Below are positions 1-8,165 of a stretch of 64,000 bases of DNA, in pieces. The DNA comes from Streptomyces venezuelae ATCC 10712. GTDB taxonomy: Bacteria > Actinomycetota > Actinomycetes > Streptomycetales > Streptomycetaceae. The stretch covers positions 7,196,001-7,260,000 of the forward strand of contig NZ_CP029197.1 in NCBI RefSeq assembly GCF_008639165.1, in the 5' to 3' direction. The translations under genes and the position numbers were made by a program. Under the pieces are notes generated by a model. That model ran no database searches, was not told the DNA's origin, and was given only the letters and a program-made list of their open reading frames with translations. How positions within the stretch are numbered: the stretch's first letter is position 1; every line of letters begins with the position of its first letter.

Positions 1-2
1 CG

Positions 3-254
3 GGCACGGCGTACGAGGAGAAGATCCGCCGGATCGCCCGGGACCCGGACGCCACCCTGGTGAAGATCGCCGACAACGCCCACAACAGCCGCTCCGACCG
101 GGCCGCCGGCCTGCCGTCCGAGCAGCGGGAGCGGCTCGCCGCCAAGTACCGGGCGGCCCGGGAGACCCTGTGGGCGGCGGCCGACCCCGGGCGCATCGCG
201 ACGATCCTGCGCGTGGTCAACCCCGAACTCCTGGCGGAACTCGGTCCCGTGTGA
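3..254 (+). CDS. HD-domain phosphohydrolase, C-terminal fragment
   Basis: The reading frame is open from the left edge of the window and stops at 254, so only the last 83 residues are visible. The stretch VKIADNAHNSRSDR resembles the segment of RelA/SpoT-like and other HD phosphohydrolases in which an Asp completes the metal site (D-x-x-H-N). The N-terminal His and His-Asp ligands lie outside the window, so the substrate cannot be inferred. It probably is a cytosolic metal-dependent phosphohydrolase. It converges on the downstream glycerophosphodiester phosphodiesterase gene with a 57-bp gap. Confidence 0.6.
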   Translation, partial: GTAYEEKIRRIARDPDATLVKIADNAHNSRSDRAAGLPSEQRERLAAKYRAARETLWAAADPGRIATILRVVNPELLAELGPV

Positions 255-311
255 CCCGGATCACGGGCGACCGCCACGCTTCCGGGATCCGCCCGAGGTG
301 GCGCTGAGGCG

Positions 312-1232
312 TCAGCCCGCCCGGCCCGAGGACCAGCCGGTCAGCTCGGTCGGCCGGTTGGTGATGATCCCGTCCACACCGAGCGCGTCGAGCGCCTTCC
401 AGCGTGCCGGGGAGTCGACCGTCCAGACGTTCACGGCGACGCCCGCCGCGTGCAGCTCGGCGACCACGTCGGGGCGGGTCGTGAGCGCCGTGTCCGCGAC
501 GTTGTACGCGGCCAGGTGCAGGTCCCGGGCGAGGGTGACCGGGTCGGCGTCGAGGGTGGCGCGCAGCAGGCCGAGCGGCAGCTCGGGCGCCAGCTGACGG
601 GCGTACCGCAGCGACGGGATGTCGAAGCTCTGGACGAAGACCCGGTCGGTCATGTCCTGGGCCCGGATCTCCCGCACGATCCGGGCGACCTCGGCGCGGC
701 TGTGGCGGCCCTTGATCTCCAGGAGCAGCTTCCCGCCGCGCTCCTTGAGGTCGGCCAGCTGGGCGGCCAGGGTCGGGACGCGGGTGCCGGCGTAGGAGGG
801 GGCGAACCAGGAACCGGCGTCCAGGGCGTCGAGCTGGGCGGCGGTCAGCGAGCGCACCGGCCCGGTGCCGTCGGTGGTCCGGTCGACGGTGGTGTCGTGG
901 ACGATGTACGGCACGCCGTCCTTGCTGGGCTGGACGTCGTTCTCGATCCAGACGGCCCCGCCCCGCCGGGCCACCTCGTCGGAGACGAGGGTGTTCTCGG
1001 GCGCCGCGGAGGAGGCTCCCCGGTGGGCGATCACCGTCAGGGGCGCCCCGGCCGCGCGCATCCAGGGGCTCGCCGCCGTGGTGGCTTCCGCGACCGGACG
1101 GGGCGCGGACTCCGAGGGCTGGGCGGCGACGGCGAAGGCGGTCGCGAGGCCCGCCACGGCGGTGGTCAGGGCGACCAGGCCGACGGTCCTGCGCCGACGG
1201 GACCGGGGGGCGGGCGGGTGAGCGTCTCTCAT
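312..1232 (-). CDS. Secreted glycerophosphodiester phosphodiesterase
   Basis: The 306-residue product hydrolyses glycerophosphodiesters to glycerol-3-phosphate and an alcohol. Residues 1-50 contain an arginine-rich start, a hydrophobic segment and an Ala-rich cleavage region, so it is exported. The GDPD TIM-barrel signatures are present: VIAHRGASSAAPENT near residue 73 (catalytic HR), the following IENDVQPSKDG (metal-binding E and D) and VHDTTVDRTT. The start at 1232 was preferred over the longer open frame because the signal peptide begins there and the upstream frame has no family similarity. An AAGG motif lies about 10 bases upstream. It is divergent from the secreted-protein gene at 1466. 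Confidence 0.9.
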   Translation of the reverse strand: MRDAHPPAPRSRRRRTVGLVALTTAVAGLATAFAVAAQPSESAPRPVAEATTAASPWMRAAGAPLTVIAHRGASSAAPENTLVSDEVARRGGAVWIENDVQPSKDGVPYIVHDTTVDRTTDGTGPVRSLTAAQLDALDAGSWFAPSYAGTRVPTLAAQLADLKERGGKLLLEIKGRHSRAEVARIVREIRAQDMTDRVFVQSFDIPSLRYARQLAPELPLGLLRATLDADPVTLARDLHLAAYNVADTALTTRPDVVAELHAAGVAVNVWTVDSPARWKALDALGVDGIITNRPTELTGWSSGRAG

Positions 1233-1465
1233 GACCGCCCACCTTAAGGGGTGCGGTGCCGCGCGGGCCGGACCGGGGAGTGGCGTCGCCCCGCGCCGGG
1301 CGGCGGCCGGGTCCGTCCGAGTGGTCATGTTTTGACCCACTTGTTCCCAACTGCCCTTCTCGGGTCGAGTCGTTGGCGCTCGCGCCCGAACATTTGCGCT
1401 GCCCTCGAACGTTCTGGAACCCTCCGTTCGACTTACTGACACAGGATCAACGGAGGCAACCCCAG

Positions 1466-3049
1466 ATGCCCACACGGCGCATACGGCGCGCATGGCTCAC
1501 GGCAGCCGCCGCGGCCTCGCTCGCGTTCACCGGCCTCGCGGCGCCCGCCCAGGCGGAGGACGCCCCGCAGAGCTGGAACCAGGAACCCCGCACGACCGAG
1601 GCCACTGCCGCGCCGTTCGCGGCCACCGGCTGGACCGCACCCGGCGGAGCGGCCTCGCCCGGCGACTTCACCATGGCCCCCGGCGCGCTGAACGCCGAGA
1701 CCACCAAGCGCGTCACCCGCCTGGACTCGGTACTCCCCAAGTCCGGCGTGCAGAACCTGCTGGCCGGGGCCAACCGCACCGTACAGCCCTGGTGCTCCCG
1801 GGACCCGTTCGCCACGGCCCCGGACCCCGACATCAAGTACTGCCTGCAGAGCGACGACTCCACCTCGCAGGAGTGGATCCCCCAGGGCATGACCGGCGTC
1901 TCCGACGCCAAGGACAACGAACTGTGGGGCGACGCGGGCAACATCCAGCTGTTCGCCTCGTACGACGGCTGGGACCCGGGCCGGGAGACCGACCCGAACC
2001 CGGCCACCGGCGACTGCACCACGGCCGAGCTGGAAGCCAACGACGCCTGCAACCAGAAGGGCGTCCGCATCACCTTCGTGCAGAGCCGGACCAACCCCGC
2101 CACCGGCAGCCCCGAGGTCAAGTACCGGCACGTCCTGCTCGGCTGGACCTACGTGAACTCGGCCGACCACGTCTCCTTCGACGGCCTGCACGCCGCCGAG
2201 TACCCGATCCAGAAGGGCGTCCACGCCGGCGGCATCGTCTGGTACGGCAACTACCTCTACGTCGCGGACACCCGCAACGGCCTCCGCGTCTTCGACATGC
2301 GCTACATCATGGACCTGGACCCGGACGGCGACCCCAGCACGCACGACGCCATGGGCGCCGACACGGACGGGGTGAAGACCACCGCCAACGTCCAGGACAA
2401 GACCAAGGTCGGCCGGCACGACAACGTCTGGTACAGCTTCGGCTACCGCTACGTGATGCCCCAGGTCGCCGCCTGGAAGTTCAAGGCGACCCAGAGCAAC
2501 CCCCAGGGCTCCTACGCCTGCGTCTCCACCGGCGCGCCCAAGGCCTCCTACATCTCGCTCGACCGCAGCGCCACGCCGGACCGCCTGCTCATGGGCGAGT
2601 ACTGCCGCCCGCAGAGCGGATACCCGTCCACCGGCCGCATCGCCTCCTACCCCGTCGCGGCGCTCGAAGGACGCTCGGCCGACGTGGCCGCGGAAGGCTG
2701 GGCCAACTACCTGCCGCTGACCAACGGCGGCGCGCAGGGCGCGGCGGCCGTCGGCGGCACGCTGTACGTCAACGAGTCCAAGGGCACGGACGAACCGGGC
2801 AACCTCTGGCGCTACGCCTGGAACAACGGCCAGCTCGTCCAGAACGGCCAGGCCGTCAAGACCGCCCGCGGCGCCGAGGACCTCTACGTCGAGCGCGGCA
2901 CCGGCCGGCTGTGGTCCCTCTCCGAGCACCGCCCCGGATCGGCGTCCGACTGCACCGCCAACCGCGACACCTCCGACCCGGCCGGTACCGACTACTGCCA
3001 GCGCGTGCTCTACGGCCACAAGCTGAGCTGGCTCGACGGCCAGCCGTAG
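1466..3049 (+). CDS. Secreted protein of unknown function, probable beta-propeller fold
   Basis: This 527-residue protein starts with a clear Sec signal peptide (basic MPTRRIRRAW, hydrophobic core, APAQAE cleavage region near residue 28). Segments such as GNYLYVADTRNGLRVFDM near residue 265 resemble blades of a beta-propeller, and paired Cys residues suggest disulfides in an exported protein. I recognise no catalytic motif. The start at 1466 is supported by GGAGG at 1452-1456. The 233-bp gap to the divergent phosphodiesterase must hold both promoters, but I could not identify convincing hexamers. A GC hairpin follows the stop. Confidence 0.75.
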   Translation: MPTRRIRRAWLTAAAAASLAFTGLAAPAQAEDAPQSWNQEPRTTEATAAPFAATGWTAPGGAASPGDFTMAPGALNAETTKRVTRLDSVLPKSGVQNLLAGANRTVQPWCSRDPFATAPDPDIKYCLQSDDSTSQEWIPQGMTGVSDAKDNELWGDAGNIQLFASYDGWDPGRETDPNPATGDCTTAELEANDACNQKGVRITFVQSRTNPATGSPEVKYRHVLLGWTYVNSADHVSFDGLHAAEYPIQKGVHAGGIVWYGNYLYVADTRNGLRVFDMRYIMDLDPDGDPSTHDAMGADTDGVKTTANVQDKTKVGRHDNVWYSFGYRYVMPQVAAWKFKATQSNPQGSYACVSTGAPKASYISLDRSATPDRLLMGEYCRPQSGYPSTGRIASYPVAALEGRSADVAAEGWANYLPLTNGGAQGAAAVGGTLYVNESKGTDEPGNLWRYAWNNGQLVQNGQAVKTARGAEDLYVERGTGRLWSLSEHRPGSASDCTANRDTSDPAGTDYCQRVLYGHKLSWLDGQP

Positions 3050-3071
3050 CGGACCCCTCCCGGGGAGAAGC

Positions 3072-3103
3072 CGTCGCCCGCCGCCGCGACACGGCGGGCG
3101 ACG
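3072..3103 (+). terminator. GC-rich stem-loop after the secreted-protein gene
   Basis: A 12-bp perfect stem (3072-3083 with 3092-3103) and an 8-base loop lie 23 bases after the stop codon. There is no clear T tract, which is usual for Streptomyces terminators. Confidence 0.65.
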
Positions 3104-3206
3104 CGAGCCCCTCGCCGGAACCGGCCCGTCTGCGGCATGGTGGACGGCGTGCCCGGAGCCGCGCCGTCGGGGGTTCGCGGCCGGGCGTGCCGAGTCGGGG
3201 GGACTC

Positions 3207-3950
3207 ATGGACAGCGGTAAGGGAAGCACGTCGGGCAGATCCGGACACGGCCCGGCGCACGACGACGGAGGGCGCCCGCGGGCACGCGGCCGGGGCGTAC
3301 TCGAAGGAGCCTTCGCCCTGCTCGACGCCCTGCGCCGCAGCGGCGACGAGGCCGGGGTGACCGAACTGGCGCTGCTCTGCGGAGTGCCCAAGGCCAGCGT
3401 CCACCGGCTGCTCGACCAGCTGGTCACCCTCGGCGCCGTGGAACGCCACGGCAACCGCTACCGCGTCGGCCCCCAGCTCTACCGCCTCGGCCAGGCCTGG
3501 GAACCGCACCCCGGACTCCGCCCCGCCGCCCGGCTGCCGCTCCAGCGGCTCCGGGCGGCCACCGGCGCGAGCGTCGTCCTCGCCGTCCTGCGCGAGGACA
3601 TGGCCCTCACGGTCAGCTCGGTCCCCGGGGACATCGAGCCCCTCCTGCCGGTACGGGACGGCATCGCGTTCCGGCTCGACACCGCCGCCGGGAAGGCCCT
3701 GCGGGGCCCGCTGCGCGGCGGACCCGTGCTCGACCGGGAGGACGTGATGGCCGGGGTGTGCTGCGCCGCGCTGCCGGTCCGCACCCCCGACGGCCGTACG
3801 GTCGCGGCCCTCGCAGGCCTGGTCCCGGCGGGCCGCCCGCTCGACTCGCTGGCCCGGGGCGTCGCCGAGGCGGGAGCCGCGATCGGCCGCGCGATCGCCC
3901 GGGGCGGCCCGCGCGCGACGCCCCCGCCGGCCGTCGCCCTCGTCCCCTGA
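3207..3950 (+). CDS. IclR-family transcriptional regulator
   Basis: This 247-residue protein has the usual IclR length. A winged helix-turn-helix spans about residues 30-90, with GVTELALLCGVPKASVHRLL as the DNA-recognition region, followed by a C-terminal effector domain. The first 28 residues are a disordered Gly/Arg/His-rich extension. The start ATG has a GGGGGA ribosome-binding site 4-10 bases upstream. No catabolic gene is directly adjacent, so the effector is unknown. The next gene, 176 bp downstream, is a small secreted protein with its own leader, so the two are probably not an operon. Confidence 0.85.
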   Translation: MDSGKGSTSGRSGHGPAHDDGGRPRARGRGVLEGAFALLDALRRSGDEAGVTELALLCGVPKASVHRLLDQLVTLGAVERHGNRYRVGPQLYRLGQAWEPHPGLRPAARLPLQRLRAATGASVVLAVLREDMALTVSSVPGDIEPLLPVRDGIAFRLDTAAGKALRGPLRGGPVLDREDVMAGVCCAALPVRTPDGRTVAALAGLVPAGRPLDSLARGVAEAGAAIGRAIARGGPRATPPPAVALVP

Positions 3951-3980
3951 CCACCGGGCGAACCCCTTTCGGGCCTCCCC

Positions 3981-3997
3981 GTTCCGCCCAGCGGAAC
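3981..3997. promoter_or_regulatory. 17-bp palindrome GTTCCGC-N3-GCGGAAC, possible operator
   Basis: A perfect 7-bp inverted repeat with a 3-base centre lies 30 bp after the iclR-type stop and 130 bp before the secreted-protein start. It could be an IclR-type operator or a short terminator. A further hairpin (4035-4043 with 4051-4059) follows in the leader of the next gene. Confidence 0.35.
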
Positions 3998-4126
3998 GCG
4001 CGTAGAACCAGGCGGGCCGAGCGGCCACAGTAGAGGTGTGCCGAGGGGAACGGCACACCGGAACCGCCCCGGGAGGGCGGGCCGGAACGACCGTCACGAG
4101 AGTGACCCGATGTGTGGGGGGACCAC

Positions 4127-4597
4127 ATGCGCAAGAACCGAATCGCCCGAACCGCCGCCACCGCCCTGCTGGGCCTCGGCAGCATCGCCGCCTTCGCCGG
4201 GACCGCCCAGGCCGAGCCGATCGACTACGTGCGGATCGAGCTGGTCGAGCTCCACTGCCAGAAGAACAGCGAGGGCGACCACGACGAGGCCTACCTCAAG
4301 ATCACCGACGCCAACGGCAACGCCGTCAAGGTCTGGCCCGGCAACGGCATCAAGTACCAGACCATGGGCACCGGTTACGTCCGCTCCATGGCCGACGGGA
4401 ACGGCAACGCGGCCCTCGTCCTGGGCAAGGAGCAGGCCCGCACCCTCACCCTCTGGGACTACGACTCCATCGGTGGCGACGACAAGCTCGGCGCCACGCT
4501 CGTCACCGGCAGCGAGGTCGGCGCCGAGACCCAGTGGCGCTCGGTGGAGGGCTCCGGAGGCGTCTACGTCATCGGCTACCGGGTGATCGACATCTGA
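4127..4597 (+). CDS. Small secreted protein of unknown function
   Basis: A 156-residue product with a Sec signal peptide: MRKNRIART, a hydrophobic core and cleavage after GTAQA near residue 29. The mature part, about 127 residues, has a beta-rich pattern (YVRIELVELHCQ, ARTLTLWDYDSIGGDDKLG) that faintly recalls a C2-like or calcium-dependent beta-sandwich. I cannot assign a family. The start at 4127 was chosen because the signal peptide begins there and a G-rich ribosome-binding site (4116-4121) precedes it. It ends just before a perfect 44-base palindrome that separates it from convergent bglC. Confidence 0.7.
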   Translation: MRKNRIARTAATALLGLGSIAAFAGTAQAEPIDYVRIELVELHCQKNSEGDHDEAYLKITDANGNAVKVWPGNGIKYQTMGTGYVRSMADGNGNAALVLGKEQARTLTLWDYDSIGGDDKLGATLVTGSEVGAETQWRSVEGSGGVYVIGYRVIDI

Positions 4598-4610
4598 CCT
4601 GACGTCAGGA

Positions 4611-4654
4611 CGAGTGAGGGGCCGTGCCGGACGTCCGGCACGGCCCCTCACTCG
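4611..4654. terminator. Perfect 22-bp inverted repeat, bidirectional terminator
   Basis: Bases 4611-4632 are the exact reverse complement of 4633-4654, giving a 44-base loopless palindrome between two convergent genes (stops at 4597 and 4668). A smaller palindrome (4598-4609) abuts the first stop. It can serve as a terminator for both strands. Confidence 0.8.
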
Positions 4655-4667
4655 CGTTCAGCCGGCG

Positions 4668-6101
4668 TCAGGGCGCCAGCAGTTCGCCCGACCGCGCCAC
4701 CCGCGCGTACCAGCGGGCGCTGGACTTCGGCGTCCGCTCCAGGGTGTCGTAGTCCACCCGGACCGCGCCGAAGCGCTTCGCATAGCCGTACGCCCACTCG
4801 AAGTTGTCGAGCAGCGACCACAGGAAATAGCCGCGCACGTCCACGCCGTCCGCGAGCGCGCGGTGCACGGCCTCCAGATGCGCGTGCACGTACGCCGCCC
4901 GCTCCGGGTCGTGCACCGAACCGTCCGGCGCCACCACGTCCTCGTACGCCGCCCCGTTCTCGCTGATGACCAGCGGGAGTTGCGGGTACGCGTCCGACAC
5001 CCGGGTCAGCAGGTCGTACAGGGCGCTCGCGTCGACCGGCCAGCCCATCGCCGTCCGCTCGCCCGGCGCCCGGTGGAAGGCGACCATGTCCGCCCCGGGC
5101 CACGGCGAGTGGTCGCTGTTGCCGTGACCGTCGTCCTGCGGCTTCTCCGCACCCTCCGGAACGTGCGAGACGACCGTCGGGGTGTAGTAGTTGATCGCGA
5201 GCAGGTCCAGCGGCTGCGCGATCGCCGCCGGGTCGCCGTCCTTGACGAAGGACCAGTCCGTGAGCTGCGCCGTGTCGAGGATCAGGTCCTCGGGGTAGGC
5301 GCCCTCCAGCATCGGCCCGAGCCAGATCCGGTTGCCGACGGCGTCGATGCGGCGGGCCGCGTCGAGGTCCTCGGCGGACCGGGTCAGCGGCCGCACCTCG
5401 TGCAGGTTGAGCGAGACCGCGAGCTGCCGGTCGGCCGGCAGCGCGGCCCGCAGCGCCTGCACCGCGAGACCGTGCCCGAGGTTGAGGTGGTGGGCGGCGC
5501 GCAGCGAGGCGACCGGGTCCGTGCGGCCCGGGGCGTGCACCCCGGAGCCGTACCCCAGGAAGGCGCTGCACCAGGGCTCGTTGAGGGTGGTCCAGCGGGT
5601 CACCCGGTCCCCGAGGGCGCCCGCGACGATCCCCGCGTACTCGGCGAAGCGCTCCGCGGTCGCCCGCTCCGGCCAGCCCCCGGCGTCCTCCAGCTCCTGC
5701 GGCAGGTCCCAGTGGTAGAGGGTGAGCGCCGGCTCGATCCCGGCGGCGAGCAGCTCGTCGACGAGCGCCCGGTAGAAGTCCAGCCCCTTCTGGACGGCCG
5801 GACCCCGCCCGGTGGGCTGCACCCGGGACCAGGAGACGGAGAACCGGTAGGCGTTCAGGCCGAGTTCCGACATGATCGCGACGTCCTCGCGGAACCGGTG
5901 GTAGTGGTCCACCGCCACGTCACCGGTGTGGCCCTCGAAGACCTTGCCGGGGGTGTGCGAGAAGGTATCCCAGATGGACGGGGTACGGCCGTCCTCGGCC
6001 GCCGCTCCCTCGATCTGGTACGCGGCGGTGGCCGCGCCCCAGAGGAAGTCGGCCGGGAACGAGCGGGTGGCCGTGAGCGGCCGGGTTTCGGACGCGGTCA
6101 T
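4668..6101 (-). CDS. bglC: Beta-glucosidase, GH1 (BglC)
   Basis: This 477-residue enzyme hydrolyses cellobiose and short cello-oligosaccharides to glucose. There is no signal peptide, so it acts in the cytoplasm on imported cellobiose. The GH1 barrel begins at FPADFLWGAATAAYQIEG. The acid/base Glu is in TTLNEPW near residue 174 and the nucleophile Glu in VISENGA near residue 379. It lies 62 bp after cebG, at the end of cebEFG, the arrangement known for Streptomyces bglC. A near-perfect CebR box sits immediately upstream of its ATG, so it is probably repressed directly by CebR as well as co-transcribed with cebEFG. Confidence 0.95.
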   Translation of the reverse strand: MTASETRPLTATRSFPADFLWGAATAAYQIEGAAAEDGRTPSIWDTFSHTPGKVFEGHTGDVAVDHYHRFREDVAIMSELGLNAYRFSVSWSRVQPTGRGPAVQKGLDFYRALVDELLAAGIEPALTLYHWDLPQELEDAGGWPERATAERFAEYAGIVAGALGDRVTRWTTLNEPWCSAFLGYGSGVHAPGRTDPVASLRAAHHLNLGHGLAVQALRAALPADRQLAVSLNLHEVRPLTRSAEDLDAARRIDAVGNRIWLGPMLEGAYPEDLILDTAQLTDWSFVKDGDPAAIAQPLDLLAINYYTPTVVSHVPEGAEKPQDDGHGNSDHSPWPGADMVAFHRAPGERTAMGWPVDASALYDLLTRVSDAYPQLPLVISENGAAYEDVVAPDGSVHDPERAAYVHAHLEAVHRALADGVDVRGYFLWSLLDNFEWAYGYAKRFGAVRVDYDTLERTPKSSARWYARVARSGELLAP

Positions 6102-6102
6102 A

Positions 6103-6116
6103 TGAGAGCGCTCCCA
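6103..6116 (-). promoter_or_regulatory. CebR box at the bglC start (13/14 match)
   Basis: On the coding strand the sequence is TGGGAGCGCTCTCA, one mismatch from the palindrome TGGGAGCGCTCCCA. It ends one base before the bglC ATG, and its GGGAG also lies at the Shine-Dalgarno distance. Confidence 0.85.
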
Positions 6117-6163
6117 ACGCGGGTACGGGGTCGGTACGTTCGGTACGAAAGGGGGTCGGACGG

Positions 6164-7066
6164 TCAGCTCTTGACGGCGCCGGCCGTGATGCCGCCCACG
6201 ATGTGCTTGCCCAGGAAGGCGAAGACCAGGAGGAGCGGCACGGTGGATATCAGGGCGCCGGTCAGGACGACGGCGTGGTCCACGGTGTGGTTGCCCGCGC
6301 CCAGTCCGGCGAGCGCCACCTGAAGGGTGGGGTTGCCGTCGGGGGTGAGGGCGATGAAGGGCCAGAAGAAGTCGTTCCAGGCCTGGACGAAGACCAGCAT
6401 GCCGAGCACGGCCATGGCGGGCCTGGCTACCGGGAACACCACGTGCCAGATGATCCGGAGGCTGTGGGCACCGTCCATCCGGGCGGCTTCCACCAGCTCC
6501 ATCGGGAGGGCCTCTACCAGGAACTGGCGCATGAAGAACACGCCGAAGGCGGCCACGAGCGAGGGCAGCACCACCGACTGGAGCTGGTCGAACCAGCCGA
6601 GGTCGGTGATGATCTGGTACAGCGGGATGACGCTGAGCTGCGGCGGGATCGTCATGGTGGCGACCACGAGCGAGAGCAGCATGCCCCTGCCCCGGAACGG
6701 CAGCTTGGCGAAGGCGAAGCCGGCGAGCGTGGAGAACAGCACGGTGGACAGGGCCACCAGGCTCGCCACGATCGTGGTGTTGACGAGCGCCGCCCCCATG
6801 TCGACCTGGTTCCAGGCGAAGCTGAGGTTGTCCAGCAGGCGGTTGCCGGGCAGCAGCGGCGCCGGGGCCTCCACGACCCGCTCGCCGCTGTGCGAGGCGG
6901 CGACCACGTTCCAGTACAGCGGGAAGAGCGAGACGAAGGCGGCCACGGCGAGCAGGACGTAGGTGAGCGGTCCTGCGTGGTGCTGGCGGCCGGCGGTCTG
7001 CCGGAAGCGGCCTCCGGCCCGGCCCGCCCGGGGCTCGGTCCGGGGCTTGTCGAGAGTGTGCGCCAT
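6164..7066 (-). CDS. cebG: Cello-oligosaccharide ABC transporter permease CebG
   Basis: A 300-residue inner-membrane permease of the MalG type with six predicted membrane segments. The cytoplasmic EAA loop, EAARMDGAHSLRIIWHV, lies near residues 190-210 and would dock the ATPase. It is the second membrane subunit of the CebEFG importer for cellobiose and cellotriose. It starts 4 bp after cebF and is followed by bglC. The cluster has no ATPase gene, consistent with use of the shared MsiK ATPase known in Streptomyces. Confidence 0.93.
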   Translation of the reverse strand: MAHTLDKPRTEPRAGRAGGRFRQTAGRQHHAGPLTYVLLAVAAFVSLFPLYWNVVAASHSGERVVEAPAPLLPGNRLLDNLSFAWNQVDMGAALVNTTIVASLVALSTVLFSTLAGFAFAKLPFRGRGMLLSLVVATMTIPPQLSVIPLYQIITDLGWFDQLQSVVLPSLVAAFGVFFMRQFLVEALPMELVEAARMDGAHSLRIIWHVVFPVARPAMAVLGMLVFVQAWNDFFWPFIALTPDGNPTLQVALAGLGAGNHTVDHAVVLTGALISTVPLLLVFAFLGKHIVGGITAGAVKS

Positions 7067-7070
7067 GAGG

Positions 7071-8075
7071 TCAGCCCCCCAGCTTCTTGCGGTTGTGGCG
7101 GGAGACGAGCGCCTGGCCGCCGCCGACGATCAGCAGGAGCAGCAGCATGACCCATGCGATCGCCGAAGCCTGGCCCAGCGCGCCGGTGACCCAGCCCTTC
7201 TCGTACATCAGCAGGCTCAGGGTCTGGAACTGGTTGCCGCTGCCGCCGCTGATGCCGACGCTGCCGCCGAACAGCATCGGCTCGCCGAACAGCTGGGTGG
7301 CGCCGATGGTGGACACGACGATCGTGAAGAGGATGGTCGGCCGGATGGAGGGGATCGTGACGCTGATGAACTGGCGCCAGCGCGAGGCCCCGTCGAGCGA
7401 GGCGGCCTCGTACAGGTCCTGCGGCACGGCCTGCATGGCGGCCAGGTAGATCAGCGCGTTGTAGCCGGTCCAGCGCCAGGTGACGATCACCGAGATGGCG
7501 ATCTGGGCCGGCCACTTGGACGACTCCCAGTTCACCGGGTCGATGCCGGCCCAGCCGAGGACGCCGTTGATCATGCCGTAGTCGGTGTTGAACAGCTGGG
7601 CGAAGACCAGGGTCGCCGCCGCGATGGACGTGGCGTACGGGGCGAGGATCGCCACCCGGAAGAAGCCCCGGCCGCGGAGCTTGTAGTTGAGCAGATGCGC
7701 CAGCCCCAGGGCCATGAGCAGCTGGGGGACGGTCGAGATCACCCCGATGGTGAAGGTGTTGAGGAGCGCGTTCCAGAAGAACTCGCTGGTCGCGAGGTCG
7801 GTGTAGTTCTCCAGGCCCTTCCACGTGGGGTCTCCGCCGAGTTCGACCCGGTTGAGCGAGAGCCAGCCGGTGTAGATCAGCGGGAAGAGGCCGAAGGCGG
7901 CGAAGGTGAGGAAGAAGGGGGCGACGAAGACGTACGGGATCGCCTTGAGGTCCCAGCGGTAGAGCGTGCTGCGCCAGCCGCCCGGGGCGGAACGGCGGCC
8001 GCGACGGCCGGGGGAGGAGGGCGGGGCGGCGGGCGGCGGGGAGCCGTCCGGCCTCGCCCGAACGGAGGTGGCCAC
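7071..8075 (-). CDS. cebF: Cello-oligosaccharide ABC transporter permease CebF
   Basis: A 334-residue MalF-type permease with a basic, Pro/Arg-rich cytoplasmic N-terminus (about 45 residues) and six membrane spans. The EAA motif is EAASLDGASRWRQFISV near residue 225. It forms the membrane channel with CebG. It lies 90 bp downstream of cebE, with a strong hairpin in the gap that probably lowers permease expression relative to the binding protein. Confidence 0.93.
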   Translation of the reverse strand: MATSVRARPDGSPPPAAPPSSPGRRGRRSAPGGWRSTLYRWDLKAIPYVFVAPFFLTFAAFGLFPLIYTGWLSLNRVELGGDPTWKGLENYTDLATSEFFWNALLNTFTIGVISTVPQLLMALGLAHLLNYKLRGRGFFRVAILAPYATSIAAATLVFAQLFNTDYGMINGVLGWAGIDPVNWESSKWPAQIAISVIVTWRWTGYNALIYLAAMQAVPQDLYEAASLDGASRWRQFISVTIPSIRPTILFTIVVSTIGATQLFGEPMLFGGSVGISGGSGNQFQTLSLLMYEKGWVTGALGQASAIAWVMLLLLLIVGGGQALVSRHNRKKLGG

Positions 8076-8116
8076 GGGGGCGTCCTTCCAGGTCGATGCG
8101 TGCGGTGGTGCGGACG

Positions 8117-8152
8117 GTGCCGGTCCGCCGCGGGCAGGCGGCGGCGGACCGG
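8117..8152 (-). terminator. Intercistronic hairpin between cebE and cebF
   Basis: A perfect 15-bp stem (8117-8131 with 8138-8152) with a 6-base loop lies 14 bp after the cebE stop. As in many binding-protein operons it could protect the cebE mRNA 3' end and attenuate transcription into the permease genes. Confidence 0.7.
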
Positions 8153-8165
8153 CACACGGCCCCCG

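Noticed and set aside
217..1350. Long Arg/Pro/Gly-rich open frames overlapping the phosphodiesterase gene
   Set aside because: They are high-GC shadow frames without family similarity; the GDPD frame explains the region.
1332..1360. TTGACC as a -35 for the secreted-protein gene at 1466
   Set aside because: No TANNNT hexamer lies 16-19 bases downstream, so no promoter is claimed.
4769..4780. GAAGCGCTTCG matching the second operator motif inside bglC
   Set aside because: It encodes the conserved Tyr-Ala-Lys-Arg-Phe-Gly segment of GH1 enzymes, far from any start, so codon content explains it.
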